DNA of 64,000 bases from Micromonospora musae (lineage in GTDB: Bacteria; Actinomycetota; Actinomycetes; Mycobacteriales; Micromonosporaceae), in assembly GCF_003626635.1 (NCBI RefSeq), contig NZ_RAZT01000008.1, positions 186,001 through 250,000 on the forward strand. Reading direction: 5' to 3'. A program made the translations under genes and the position numbers. Below are positions 25,016 to 34,064 of this stretch, piece by piece (within the stretch, counting starts at the first letter, position 1; each line of letters starts with the position of its first letter). Under the pieces are notes generated by a model. That model was not told the DNA's origin and ran no database searches. It saw nothing but the letters and a program-made list of their open reading frames with translations.

Positions 25016-27043
25016 ATGGGGGAGCCGTGGCGGGACCGGGCGCGACGGGCGGTCGAGTGGAACTGGCGGCTGCGGCCCGCCGGTGATCCCCGCCCGCACT
25101 ACGTCATCTGCGGGCGTGACTCGCTCGCGTACTACGTGGCGAAAGCGCTGCTGGAGAGCGACCTGCCCGCCGGCGGCGCGCGGGTGACGGTGGTCGTGCC
25201 CGAGCGGCACCGGTCCAACGGGGCCGACGTGGCGACGCTGCGGGGCGTCCGGGTCGTCCGCTCCGACCGGCTCGACGAGGCGACGTTCCGCGCCGCGAAC
25301 CTGGCGGGGGCCGCCGGGCTCGCCCTGCTGCACCAGGACGACGTCGGCAACCTGCACGCCGCGCTCTGCGCCCAGGCCGTCGACAAGCACGTCCGGCAGG
25401 TGCTGCGGATGTTCAACGGCACCCTCGCCGACGGCGTCCGTACCCTGCTCCAAGCGCCGGTGGAGGTGCTCTCCGACGCCGAGATGGCCGCGCCGGCGTT
25501 CGTGGCGGCGGCGCTCGGCGAGGTCGACCCCACGCACTTCCAGCACCGCGGCCGTACCCTGCGGGTCGCCCGGCGGGCGGATGTGCGGGAGCAGGACGTG
25601 GCCTGCGGGCTGGCCGACCGGCGCGACCCGCAGCGGGTGCTGCTGCTGCCGTCCGACCCGGCGACCGCCGATCTGGTGCTCGCCGAGGCGACGGGGCAGC
25701 CACCCAGCACCGAGGTCGCGGCGCGGAAGCTGGTCCGGGCCAGGCGGCGGCGGCGACCGTTCGCGGTGCTGCTGCGGGCGGTACGCGGCTTCGCCACCCG
25801 CAAGATCGGCATCGCGACGATGCTCCTGCTCGCGGTCGTCGTCGTGCTCGGCGCGCTGATCGCCCAGGCGGAGGGGGTCTCGCCCGCGGAGGCGCTGTAC
25901 GTCACCCTGGTCACCACGCTCAGCGGTGCCGACCCGGACACCAACAAGTCGGCCGACGCCCAGGTGATGCAGGTCGTGCTGAACCTGGCCGGGCTGGCCC
26001 TGATCCCGCTGATCACCGCCGTCGTGGTGGAGGGGATCGTGAACGCCCGGCTGGCCCTGCACACCGGCCGGCTCCAGCCGCACCGCTCCGGTCACGTGGT
26101 GGTGGTCGGCCTCGGCAACGTCGGTACCCGGGTGATGGCGCAGCTGCGCGAGTACGACGTCGAGGTCGTCGCCATCGACAAGAACCCGGAGCCGCGCGGC
26201 GGTACGCTCGCCCGCCAGCTGGAGGTGCCGCTGATCGTCGGTGACGCCGCGCAGCCGGAGACGTTGGAGGCCGCCTCGGTGGCCGACTGCCAGGCGTTGG
26301 TGATCGTGTCGACCGACGACGTGGCCAACCTGGAGGCGGCGCTCGCCGCGCGGGAGACCCGGGCCGAGCTGCGGGTGGTGCTGCGGCTCTTCGAGAACGA
26401 CTTCGCCGAGCGGGTCGAGGAGACATTCGGTCTCGGCGTCTCCCGGTCGGTCTCCTACCTGGCCGCGCCGGCGTTCACCGGCGCGCTGACCGAACGGGCG
26501 GTCATCGCCACGATTCCGGTCGGGCGGCACGCGCTGCCCGTGGCCGAGGTGCCCGTCGCCGCCGGATCGGAGCTCGACGGGCGGCCGCTCTCCGTCGTCT
26601 CCCAGGAGGGGCAGGTGCGGTTGATCGCCCGTACGCCGGCCGGTGGCGCGCGGACGATCTGGTGGAAGGACCTCGACCCCCGACAGGTGATCTTCGCGGG
26701 CGACCGGCTGACGGTGGTCGCTCGCCGTGCCGGGCTGGACTGGCTCACCCGGCACTGCGCCCCGCCGGCTCCGGCCGCGGGTGACGGCCTGCCCGCCTCC
26801 CGGGTGGGCGCGCTGCCCCGTGCCGCCGCGCCGACTCCTGGCCCCCCGCCGGCTGCCGGCCGCCCGCCGGCTACGGCTGTCCCGCCGGTCCCCGGCGCGC
26901 AGGTTCCCGGGCCGGTCGGCGCCCCGTCGCGCGCGGAGCCGTCCGTACCCGAGCAGCCGCCCGGCGACCAGTCGGGGCCGTCCCGTACGGCCACCGATGG
27001 CGGCCGGCCGACGCCGCCCGGTCAGCCCACCCCGCCCCGTTGA
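25016..27043 (+). CDS. Membrane protein with two RCK/TrkA-N domains (CASTOR/potassium-channel-like)
   Basis: The 675-residue protein has a first NAD-binding TrkA-N domain at the N-terminus (HYVICGRDSLAYYVAKALLE). Two membrane helices near 265-285 and 320-340 flank a pore-loop-like TLVTTLSGADPD. A second TrkA-N domain follows (VVVVGLGNVGTRVMAQL), then a TrkA-C-like region and a Pro/Ala-rich tail of about 90 residues. The order resembles plant CASTOR/POLLUX and bacterial ion channels, but the loop lacks the GYG filter, so the ion is uncertain. The ATG follows TACGAT (25004-25009) by six bases, suggesting a leaderless mRNA. Confidence 0.82.
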   Translation: MGEPWRDRARRAVEWNWRLRPAGDPRPHYVICGRDSLAYYVAKALLESDLPAGGARVTVVVPERHRSNGADVATLRGVRVVRSDRLDEATFRAANLAGAAGLALLHQDDVGNLHAALCAQAVDKHVRQVLRMFNGTLADGVRTLLQAPVEVLSDAEMAAPAFVAAALGEVDPTHFQHRGRTLRVARRADVREQDVACGLADRRDPQRVLLLPSDPATADLVLAEATGQPPSTEVAARKLVRARRRRRPFAVLLRAVRGFATRKIGIATMLLLAVVVVLGALIAQAEGVSPAEALYVTLVTTLSGADPDTNKSADAQVMQVVLNLAGLALIPLITAVVVEGIVNARLALHTGRLQPHRSGHVVVVGLGNVGTRVMAQLREYDVEVVAIDKNPEPRGGTLARQLEVPLIVGDAAQPETLEAASVADCQALVIVSTDDVANLEAALAARETRAELRVVLRLFENDFAERVEETFGLGVSRSVSYLAAPAFTGALTERAVIATIPVGRHALPVAEVPVAAGSELDGRPLSVVSQEGQVRLIARTPAGGARTIWWKDLDPRQVIFAGDRLTVVARRAGLDWLTRHCAPPAPAAGDGLPASRVGALPRAAAPTPGPPPAAGRPPATAVPPVPGAQVPGPVGAPSRAEPSVPEQPPGDQSGPSRTATDGGRPTPPGQPTPPR

Positions 27044-27053
27044 TCGAGAACCT

Positions 27054-27076
27054 GTCGCCGGGGTGTCCGCGGCGAC
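27054..27076. terminator. Hairpin between convergent RCK and APC genes
   Basis: GTCGCCG (27054-27060) pairs with CGGCGAC (27070-27076). Related outer words TTGATCGA and TGATCGAC sit on either side. The hairpin touches the APC stop codon. Confidence 0.5.
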
Positions 27077-27077
27077 T

Positions 27078-28328
27078 TCATGATCGACGGAGAGTTGGGG
27101 AGCGGCGGAGCGCGTACCAGGCGGCGCCCGCGGCGAGCACCGCGAAGCCGACGACGACGCTGGTCAGCGGCAGGTTGGCGGCGAGCAGCAGGCAGCCGGC
27201 GAGCCCCAGCGCGGCGAGTGCCCGGACCGGCAACCGGCGGCCCGGGTCGCGGCCGAGGGTGAGCGCCGCCGCATTGGTGATCGCGTAGTAGACCAGCACC
27301 GTGCAGCTGGAGAAGCCGATCGCGTGGCGGACGTCGGCGAGCAGCACCACCAGGATCACCATCGCGGCGACCGTCAACTCGGCCCGGTGCGGCACCCGGT
27401 GCCGGGGGTGCACGGCGGCCAGCGCCGCCGGCACGTCCCGGCGGCGAGCCATCGCCAGCAGGGTGCGACCCACCCCGGCGAGCAGCGAGAGCAGCACGCC
27501 GGTGACCGCGACGGTGGCCCCCGCGCGGACCACCCAGGCGAGTTCCGGCAGCCCGGCCGTCGTCACCACGTCCGCCAGGGGCGCTGCGGAGCCGGCCAGC
27601 CGGTCCGCGCCCAGCACGCCGAGCGCGACGACGGCGAGCACCAGGTAGCTGCCCAGCACGAGGCCGAGCGCGATCGGCACCGCCCGGGGAATGGTCCGCT
27701 CCGGGTCGCGCACCTCCTCACCGAGGGTGGCGATCCGGGCGTACCCGGCGAAGGCGAAGAAGAGCAGACCGGCGGCGGTGAGCACACCTCGACCGGCGCC
27801 CCCGGCGTCGGCCAGCCGGTCCAGCTCGACCGGCCCGCCGACCACACCGGCGACCGCGACCAGCGTCAGCACCGCGAGCACCAGCGCGACCAGCGCCTTC
27901 GTCACGGTCGCGGTCTTGCCGATGCCGCGCAGGTTCACCCCGGTCACCGCGAGCACGGCGGCGACCGCGACCAGCCGGGCCTGCTCCGGCCAGAGGTACG
28001 CCCCGATGGTCAGCGCCATCGCCGCGCAACTCGCCGTCTTGCCGACCACGAAACCCCAGCCGGCGACGAACCCGGCGAACGGGCCCAGCCGCTTCCGGCC
28101 GTAGATGTACGTGCCGCCGGACTCCGGGTAGCGGGCGGCCAGCCGGGCGGAGCTGGTCGCGTTGCAGAAGGCGATGAAACCGGCCAGCACCAGGGCGGGG
28201 AGCAGCCCGGCACCGCCGGACGCCGCCGTCGCCGGGCCGAAGACCACGAAGACACCCGCGCCGAGCATCGACCCGAGGCCGATGAGCACCGCCTCGGGTA
28301 CGCCCAGCCGGCGCTCCAGTTGGCTCAC
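27078..28328 (-). CDS. APC-family amino-acid permease
   Basis: The 416-residue protein has about 11-12 helices. The first helix carries GLGSMLGAGVFVVFGPA, the unwound G-S-x-x-G-x-G-x-F motif that binds the substrate in amino acid-polyamine-organocation transporters. FFAFAGYARIATLGEEVRDPERTIPRA is the conserved helix 6-loop element. The substrate is unknown. The GTG start gives VSQLERRLGVPEAV, right before helix 1. It follows the PAP2 gene by only 11 bases on the same strand, so the two form an operon. Confidence 0.9.
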   Translation of the reverse strand: MSQLERRLGVPEAVLIGLGSMLGAGVFVVFGPATAASGGAGLLPALVLAGFIAFCNATSSARLAARYPESGGTYIYGRKRLGPFAGFVAGWGFVVGKTASCAAMALTIGAYLWPEQARLVAVAAVLAVTGVNLRGIGKTATVTKALVALVLAVLTLVAVAGVVGGPVELDRLADAGGAGRGVLTAAGLLFFAFAGYARIATLGEEVRDPERTIPRAVPIALGLVLGSYLVLAVVALGVLGADRLAGSAAPLADVVTTAGLPELAWVVRAGATVAVTGVLLSLLAGVGRTLLAMARRRDVPAALAAVHPRHRVPHRAELTVAAMVILVVLLADVRHAIGFSSCTVLVYYAITNAAALTLGRDPGRRLPVRALAALGLAGCLLLAANLPLTSVVVGFAVLAAGAAWYALRRSPTLRRS

Positions 28329-28339
28329 GGCGGGCGAGG

Positions 28340-29113
28340 CTACGGGCCGGAGGTGAACAATCGGGTGCGCTCCGACCAGAGCGGGCGCCCCGGCAGCGGT
28401 ACGTCGTCCCACGGCACCCGGTGCAGCAGCCGATCCAGGAACAGGCCGAGCAACAGCCCGGCCACCGAGTCGGTGAGCCAGTGCCAACCCAGGTAGGTGG
28501 TGGTGGAGAGCACGATCAGTGGCGGGAGCACCCGGATCGCGAGGACGAGCCGGGGTGGGACGGTACGCCCGTAGCTGCGCAGCAGCGGGGCGAGCAGCAG
28601 CGCCAGCACGCCGTACCAGACGATCGCGTTGGCCACGTGGCCGGACGGGTACGACTGGGCGAAGCGCACCGGCAGGTGCTCCTGGAAGAGCGGCAGGGTC
28701 TGCTCGGGCGACAGGAACGGCTCCTTGATGCTGGCGCTCGGCGCCGGGCGGGCCGTCCACACCTTGAGCGGCCCGATGGTCAGGTAGGTGAGCACGAACG
28801 CGACGACCGCCGGCAGGACCGGCCGGATCGAGCGGGTCCGGACCGCCAGCAGCACCCCCAGCCCGGCCGCGATCAGGGTCAGCGGGGTGCCCTGGCCGAG
28901 CAGGTTCAACACCCGGGCCACCCAGTACGCCACCGGCGGGCGGTGCGCCTGCGCCCAGTCCGCCACCGCCCGGTCGACGTCGAAGAGGTGGTGCGCGGTG
29001 AGCGCGACGGTCAGGCCGACGAGGGCGGCGAGCAGCAGCACGTCGTACCACCAGCCAGCCGGCCGCACCGGCCGCAGCCGCACCGGTTCGCGTACCCCTG
29101 CGGTGTTGCGCAT
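28340..29113 (-). CDS. PAP2-family membrane phosphatase
   Basis: The 257-residue protein has six predicted helices. The type-2 phosphatidic acid phosphatase signature is present in its three parts: KVWTARPAPS (a shifted KX6RP-like element), SYPSGHVANA (PSGH) and YLGWHWLTDSVAG (the final His-Asp element). Such enzymes dephosphorylate lipids or undecaprenyl pyrophosphate on the outer membrane face. It is the first gene of a two-gene operon with the APC permease; the link between the two functions is unclear. Confidence 0.88.
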   Translation of the reverse strand: MRNTAGVREPVRLRPVRPAGWWYDVLLLAALVGLTVALTAHHLFDVDRAVADWAQAHRPPVAYWVARVLNLLGQGTPLTLIAAGLGVLLAVRTRSIRPVLPAVVAFVLTYLTIGPLKVWTARPAPSASIKEPFLSPEQTLPLFQEHLPVRFAQSYPSGHVANAIVWYGVLALLLAPLLRSYGRTVPPRLVLAIRVLPPLIVLSTTTYLGWHWLTDSVAGLLLGLFLDRLLHRVPWDDVPLPGRPLWSERTRLFTSGP

Positions 29114-29193
29114 CCGCCCACGCTACCGGGCGGTGCTGTGGGCCCAACCACGATGGGAAGCGTTGCGCGGATGGAGCAGTCACACTTGTCCGC

Positions 29194-30405
29194 GTGCGGA
29201 TCACGTCTGCTCTCGTGGACCCGGCGCTGCTCGACCTTCCGTGGTCGACCCCGCTGGAGGAGTGGCCTGCCCAGCACCTGGTGGCGCTGCCGCAGGGCAT
29301 CTCCCGGCACATCGTCCGCTTTGTCCGGCTCGGCGAGTACGTCTACGCGTTCAAGGAGACCCGCGAGCGGATCGCCGAACGCGAGTACGACCTGCTCCGC
29401 GCGCTGGAGCGGATCGATTTCCCGGCGGTGGAGGCGGTCGCGATCGTCGCGGACCGGCAGACCGACGACGGTGAACCCCTCGAATCGGTACTGATCACCC
29501 GGCACCTGCAGTTCTCGCTGCCGTACCGGGCGCTCTTCTCGCACACACTGCGGCCGGAGACGATGAGCCGGCTGCTCGACGCGCTCGCCGCCCTGATCGT
29601 GCGGATGCACCTGACCGGCTTCTTCTGGGGCGACTGCTCGCTCTCCAACACGCTGTTCCGGCGGGACGCCGGGGCGTTCGCGGCGTACCTCGTCGACGCG
29701 GAGACCGGGGCGCTGCGCACGTCGCTCTCCAACGGTCAGCGCGGCGAGGACCTGGAGATCGCCCGGGTCAACATCTTCGGTGAGGCGCTGGACCTGCAGG
29801 CCGCCGGGTTGCTGCACGAGTCGATCGACCCGGAGGTGGTCTCCGAGGAGGTGGTGCAGCGCTACGAGCGGCTCTGGCACGAGATCACCTACGAGCAGCA
29901 GGTCGAGCGGGAGGCGCGGCACGACATCGAGAGCCGGATCCGCCGCCTCAACGAGCTGGGCTTCGACGTCGCCGAGGTGGCCATGTCGACCATCGCCGAC
30001 GGGCGCTACCTGGTCCGCCCGAAGGTCGTCGACGCCGGCTACCACACCCGCCGGCTGCTGCGCCTGACCGGCCTGGACGCCGAGGAGAACCAGGCCCGCA
30101 AGCTCCTCAACGACCTGGACGCCTACCGGGCCGAGAGCGACCTCAGCGACGAGCAGCAGGCCGCGCACCGCTGGTTGACCGAGGTCTTCGAGCCGGTGGT
30201 GCGGGCGGTCCCGGCCGACCTGCGCCGCAAGCTGGAGCCGCAGGAGCTCTTCACGCAGATCATCGAGCACAAGTGGCTGCTCTCCGAGCGGGCCGGCCGC
30301 GACGTCGGCATGGCCCCCGCCGTGCAGTCGTACCTCTCGGACGTGCTCGTGCACCGCCCCGACGAGCAGTCCGTCCTCGGCGTCGAGATCCCCGCCGCCG
30401 GCTGA
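29194..30405 (+). CDS. DUF4032 protein (kinase-like fold, actinobacterial)
   Basis: The 403-residue protein is of the conserved actinobacterial DUF4032 family, sometimes labelled LPS-kinase-like. The N-terminal half has kinase-like features: VYAFKETRERIAEREYDLLR (Lys and Glu) and HLTGFFWGDCSLSNTLF, which resembles a catalytic loop with D-x-x-x-x-N, then AYLVDAETGAL, a DFG-like metal site. This suggests an atypical kinase, though the substrate is unknown. The C-terminal half is helical and specific to the family. The GTG start at 29194 lies directly before MRITSALVDP. Confidence 0.82.
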   Translation: MRITSALVDPALLDLPWSTPLEEWPAQHLVALPQGISRHIVRFVRLGEYVYAFKETRERIAEREYDLLRALERIDFPAVEAVAIVADRQTDDGEPLESVLITRHLQFSLPYRALFSHTLRPETMSRLLDALAALIVRMHLTGFFWGDCSLSNTLFRRDAGAFAAYLVDAETGALRTSLSNGQRGEDLEIARVNIFGEALDLQAAGLLHESIDPEVVSEEVVQRYERLWHEITYEQQVEREARHDIESRIRRLNELGFDVAEVAMSTIADGRYLVRPKVVDAGYHTRRLLRLTGLDAEENQARKLLNDLDAYRAESDLSDEQQAAHRWLTEVFEPVVRAVPADLRRKLEPQELFTQIIEHKWLLSERAGRDVGMAPAVQSYLSDVLVHRPDEQSVLGVEIPAAG

Positions 30406-30449
30406 CGGACTCCGCCCGACCCGGCCCGGCCCGGCCGCGGCCGTCGCCG

Positions 30450-30615
30450 GGCTGCGGGCGTGCGGGTTGCTGGGCATGGGTTGCCGGCCCGCGGGTTGCT
30501 GGGGAATTGGTTGCGGGTCCGCGGTTGCTGGAGCGCGGGTTGCCGGTGCGCGGGTCGCTGGGGAATTGGTTGCTGGCCCGCGGGTCGCTGGCGGGCGGGT
30601 CGCTGGGGGATAGGT
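30450..30615. repeat. Short tandem repeats rich in GCGGGTTGCTGG
   Basis: Units such as GCGGGT(T/C)GCTGG and GGGGAATTGGTTGC recur at roughly 18-36-base spacing, with GGGGAATTGGTTGC present twice exactly. Together with the element at 30630-30942 this fills the gene-free 661-base interval 30406-31066. Confidence 0.7.
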
Positions 30616-30629
30616 TGCTGCTCCCGACA

Positions 30630-30942
30630 CTTTAGAGCTGATGACGCAGACGAGTCAGGCGTCCTCGGACTGCCGGACGCGGTGAGCGGATGCGGTGCCC
30701 GCGCGCGGTGCCCAGATGCGCTGCCCGGGCGCGGTGCTCGAACGCAATGCCCGTGCGGTGCCCCCGAGCGCGGTGCCCGGCGCGGTGCTCGGATTCCGTG
30801 CGCGACGCAGTGCCCCGGCAAGGTGCTCGGATGCGGTGCCCGTGCGCGATGCGCAGACGCAATGCCCGCGCGCTGCCCGCGCGGGGTGCCCGGATGCGGT
30901 CGAGAGGGCATCGGTGATGACGCGAACTGCTCAGCTCTAAAG
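30630..30942. repeat. MITE-like repeat element with 12-bp terminal inverted repeats
   Basis: CTTTAGAGCTGA at 30630-30641 and its exact complement at 30931-30942 bound 313 bases. Just inside each end the word GATGACGC occurs in direct orientation. The interior (about 30685-30905) is a degenerate tandem array of GCGGTGCCCG / GATGCGGTGC / GCAATGCCCG units. No convincing frame or transposase. From memory, CTTTAGAGCTGA-type repeats recur in Micromonospora genomes; unchecked. Confidence 0.7.
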
Positions 30943-31066
30943 CGAGCACAGGACAGGGGTCGACCTCCGGTCGAGCTGCCCACGGGCCGGGGCGCCGGCA
31001 GCGGGCAAGCCCTGCGGGGAGCGGGCAAGCCCTGCCGGGAGCGGGTCAGCGTGGGTCAGCGCGGGG

Positions 31067-32176
31067 TCAGTCCTGCCAGGCGCCGGCCCGCAGCACCCGG
31101 ACCACGTTGAGGTCCTCGTCGAGCATGAGCAGGTCCGCGCGGAGCCCCACCTGGAGGGCGCCGACCTGGTCGCCGAGGCCGATTGCGCGGGCCGGCGTGG
31201 TCGCGACCATCCGGGTGGCGTCCGCCATCGGGATGCCGGCGGCCACGGCGTGTCGCAGGGCCTCGTCCATGGTCAGCGTGCTTCCCGCGATCGCGCCGTC
31301 GCGGGCGAGTCGGGCCACGCCGTCGGCGACGGTGACCGCCTGGCCACCCAGCTCGTACTCGCCGTCGGGCATCCCGGCGGCGGCCATCGCGTCGGTGATC
31401 AGGGCGGACCGCTCGGGCCCGGCCACCGAGGAGGCGAAGGTGAGCATCCCGTCGTGCAGGTGCACACCGTCGGCGACCAGCTCGCACACCACGTTCGGGG
31501 CGTCCAGCAGCGCGGTCACCGGGCCGGGCTCGCGGTGGTGCACCGGTCGCATCCCGTTGAACAGGTGGGTGCCGACGCTCGCGCCCGCCGCGATGGCCGC
31601 GCGGGTCTCGTCGTACGTGGCGTCGGTGTGGCCCACCGCGGCGACCACCCGGTGCGCGGTGAGCAGCTTCACCGCCTCCAGCGCGCCGTTGCGCTCCGGG
31701 GCGATCGTCATCATCCGGATGGCGGGTCCACCCAGCTCGATCAGCTCGGCCAGCTCGTCGGGGGACGGGTCCCGGAGGTACTCCGGGTTCTGGGCGCCGC
31801 ACCGGGCCGCCGAGAGGTACGGCCCCTCGAAGTGGATGCCGGCGAGCACCCCTTCCTGTACGAGCGGGCGGAACGCTGCGGTGGCCGACCGCATCAGCTC
31901 GAACGGGGAACTGACCAGGCTGGCCAGCAGCGTCGTGGTGCCGTGTCGCAGATGGAACGCGGCGGCCTGCCGGGCCTGGTCGGCGTCGCCCGTGGTGAAG
32001 GTGTGCCCGCCGCCGCCGTGGGTGTGCATGTCCACGAAGCCGGGCAGGATCCAGTGGCCGTCCCGGACCGACGGGTACTCGGCCACCGCGGTGATGCGCT
32101 CGCCGTCCCACTCGACGCAGCCCTGCCGGATCACACCCGCCGGGGTCACCACCTTGCCGCTGACCCGCTCAGTCAT
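31067..32176 (-). CDS. nagA: N-acetylglucosamine-6-phosphate deacetylase
   Basis: The 369-residue amidohydrolase-fold enzyme removes acetate from GlcNAc-6-phosphate, feeding amino-sugar catabolism and cell-wall recycling. Metal-site element FVDMHTHGGGGH, GIHFEGPYLS with the conserved Glu, VGHTDA and HLFNGMRP with later metal-binding histidines, and ITDAMAAAGMPDG with the catalytic Asp are visible. Its ATG overlaps the ROK kinase stop (ATGA), so it is the third gene of a coupled operon: SIS isomerase, ROK kinase, NagA. Confidence 0.94.
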   Translation of the reverse strand: MTERVSGKVVTPAGVIRQGCVEWDGERITAVAEYPSVRDGHWILPGFVDMHTHGGGGHTFTTGDADQARQAAAFHLRHGTTTLLASLVSSPFELMRSATAAFRPLVQEGVLAGIHFEGPYLSAARCGAQNPEYLRDPSPDELAELIELGGPAIRMMTIAPERNGALEAVKLLTAHRVVAAVGHTDATYDETRAAIAAGASVGTHLFNGMRPVHHREPGPVTALLDAPNVVCELVADGVHLHDGMLTFASSVAGPERSALITDAMAAAGMPDGEYELGGQAVTVADGVARLARDGAIAGSTLTMDEALRHAVAAGIPMADATRMVATTPARAIGLGDQVGALQVGLRADLLMLDEDLNVVRVLRAGAWQD

Positions 32177-33114
32177 GGCGCCTCCAAGGTTGTCGAGACG
32201 CCACGGTGGGCGTCGAGGGCGAGCAGGGCGGCGCCGAGGCAGCCGGCCTCGTCGCCGAGGGCCGCCGCGACCAGGCGCGGCTCCCGGTGGAAGGTCATCC
32301 GTTCGTGCAGCGCCGCCCGGAGCGGGTCGAGCAGTTGCGCGCCGGCCTGCGCCAGCCCGCCGCCGACCACGATCGTGGCGACGTCGAAGAGCGCCTGGGC
32401 AGTGGCGAACCCGTCGGCCAGCGCCTCGACCGTCTCCCGCCAGACCTGCGCCGCGACCGGTTCACCCGCGGCCGCCCGCTCACCGACCTGGGCCGCCGTG
32501 GCCGGCGTACCGGCGAGCTCCTCGTACCGGCGGCCGACCGCCGAGGCCGAGGCGACGGCCTCCAGGCAGCCGAGCCGGCCACAGCCGCAGCGGGGCCCGC
32601 CCGGCCGGACCAGGATGTGCCCGAACTCGCCGGCCGCGCCGTGCGCTCCGAGGCTCGCCGAGCCGTCGACCACATGCGCCGCCGCGATGCCGGTGCCGAT
32701 CGCGACGAAGAGGACGTGTCCGGCGCCCCGGCCGGCGCCGAGCCGGGCCTCGGCGATCCCGCCGGCCCGCACGTCGTGGCCGAGAGTCGCGGGCAGGCCG
32801 AGCCGCGCCACCGCCAGATCCCGCAGCGGTACGTTCCGGAAGCCGACGTTGGCCGACCAGACCGCAACCCCGCGGGCCTCGTCGACGATGCCCGGTACGG
32901 CGACGCCGAGCGCGACGGGCGTGAAGCCGTCGGCGCGCGCCTTGCCGGCCAGCCCCTCTGCGACGTCCAGGATGGTGTCGACGACAGCTTCCGGGCCCCG
33001 TGCGGCGGCCGTCGGGTGCCGTTCGGTGTGCACGGTGGCGCCGTCCGGGCGGACCAGGGCGCACTTGATGCCGGTCCCGCCGACGTCGAGCGCGACGACG
33101 ACGTCACCGTTCAC
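32173..33114 (-). CDS. ROK-family sugar kinase (N-acetylglucosamine/glucose type)
   Basis: The 313-residue protein has the phosphate-binding ALDVGGTGIKCALV, a GHDVRAGGIAEA sugar-binding segment, and GEFGHILV with CGCGRLGCLEAVAS, the ROK zinc motif C-x-C-G-x-x-G-C-x-E. It lacks an N-terminal helix-turn-helix, so it is a kinase rather than a ROK repressor. Between a SIS isomerase and NagA, phosphorylation of N-acetylglucosamine or a related hexosamine is likely. The GTG start overlaps the SIS gene's stop by four bases. Confidence 0.9.
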   Translation of the reverse strand: MNGDVVVALDVGGTGIKCALVRPDGATVHTERHPTAAARGPEAVVDTILDVAEGLAGKARADGFTPVALGVAVPGIVDEARGVAVWSANVGFRNVPLRDLAVARLGLPATLGHDVRAGGIAEARLGAGRGAGHVLFVAIGTGIAAAHVVDGSASLGAHGAAGEFGHILVRPGGPRCGCGRLGCLEAVASASAVGRRYEELAGTPATAAQVGERAAAGEPVAAQVWRETVEALADGFATAQALFDVATIVVGGGLAQAGAQLLDPLRAALHERMTFHREPRLVAAALGDEAGCLGAALLALDAHRGVSTTLEAP

Positions 33115-34040
33115 GCGAGCACCACGGACCTGGTGAGATGCCGGGGGGCGTCCGGGTCGAGGCCGCGGCTCGTGGCGAGGGCGACCGCGAACCGCTGGGC
33201 CAGGATCAGGTCGGCCATCGGGTCGACCGGGTTCCGCCCCGCCGACCAGCTGCCGAGCACCGTACGGCAGCCGTGGGTGCGGCTGTGCACGAACGCCGCG
33301 CCGGTCGCGGCGACGTCCTCCGGCAACCCGTCGGGGAGGGCGCCGAACGCCCAGACCAGCCGGCCGGGGGCGGCGATCGAGATCGGGCCGTGCCGGTAGT
33401 CCATGGCCGGGTACGCCTCGGCCCAGAAGGTGGCCGCCTCGCGGCACTTCAGCGCGGCCTCCTCGGCGAGGCCGACCGTCCAACCCCGACCGAGGAAGGT
33501 GACCTGCTCGATGCTGCTCGGATCGATCGGCAGCGGAGCCCGGACGGCGACCTCGGCGTCGGCGGCGAGCGCGTCGAGGTTCTCGCCCAGGTGGGCGCGG
33601 AGCAGGGCCAGCGCCGTGGTCGCGAACCGGGTCTGCACCACCGAGCGCTCGTCGGCGAACGGCATGAGGATGGCGGCGTCGGCGAGCGGGACGGCCGGGG
33701 AGTCCGGGTCGCCGACGATGACCGTCGTGCGGGTACGTCCGCGGAGCGCCTCGAACAGCTCCACCACCTCGGTGGTGGTGCCGGAGCGGGTGATGCCGAT
33801 CAGCCGGTCGTAGCGGCGGCCGGTCGGGAACTCCGAGGCCTGGAAGGCGTCCGTCTCGCCCTGGCCGGCCTGCTCACGCAGCGCCGCGTACGCCATGGCC
33901 ATGAACCACGACGTGCCGCAACCCACGACGGCGACCCGCTCACCGGGCGCCGGCAGGTCGGCGCGGGCCTCGTTGGCCAACTCCGCGGCCCTCCGCCAGC
34001 AGTCGGGCTGGCTCGCGATCTCCGCGTCGACGTACGCCAT
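33111..34040 (-). CDS. SIS-domain sugar isomerase/deaminase (AgaS/GlmS-C-like)
   Basis: The 309-residue protein has two SIS domains: VAVVGCGTSWFMAMAYAALRE and ITRSGTTTEVVELFEALRG in the first, FLGRGWTVGLAEEAALKCREA in the second. The build matches the isomerase half of glucosamine-6-phosphate synthase and AgaS-type aldose-ketose isomerase/deaminases. It lacks a glutaminase domain, so a catabolic role on hexosamine phosphates fits the NagA/ROK neighbours. GAGGAG precedes the ATG at 34040. It is the promoter-proximal gene, divergent from the DeoR regulator. Confidence 0.88.
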   Translation of the reverse strand: MAYVDAEIASQPDCWRRAAELANEARADLPAPGERVAVVGCGTSWFMAMAYAALREQAGQGETDAFQASEFPTGRRYDRLIGITRSGTTTEVVELFEALRGRTRTTVIVGDPDSPAVPLADAAILMPFADERSVVQTRFATTALALLRAHLGENLDALAADAEVAVRAPLPIDPSSIEQVTFLGRGWTVGLAEEAALKCREAATFWAEAYPAMDYRHGPISIAAPGRLVWAFGALPDGLPEDVAATGAAFVHSRTHGCRTVLGSWSAGRNPVDPMADLILAQRFAVALATSRGLDPDAPRHLTRSVVLA

Positions 34041-34064
34041 GAGAGCTCCTCGCAGGAGGTGGCC

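Noticed and set aside
24413..26755. A 780-codon minus-strand frame opposite the RCK gene
   Set aside because: Only its last 168 codons (from 24919) resemble a real family; the rest is antisense to a well-supported protein and has no motifs.
30450..30942. A CRISPR array
   Set aside because: The repeats are degenerate, the spacing irregular and the spacers not unique. No cas genes are present.
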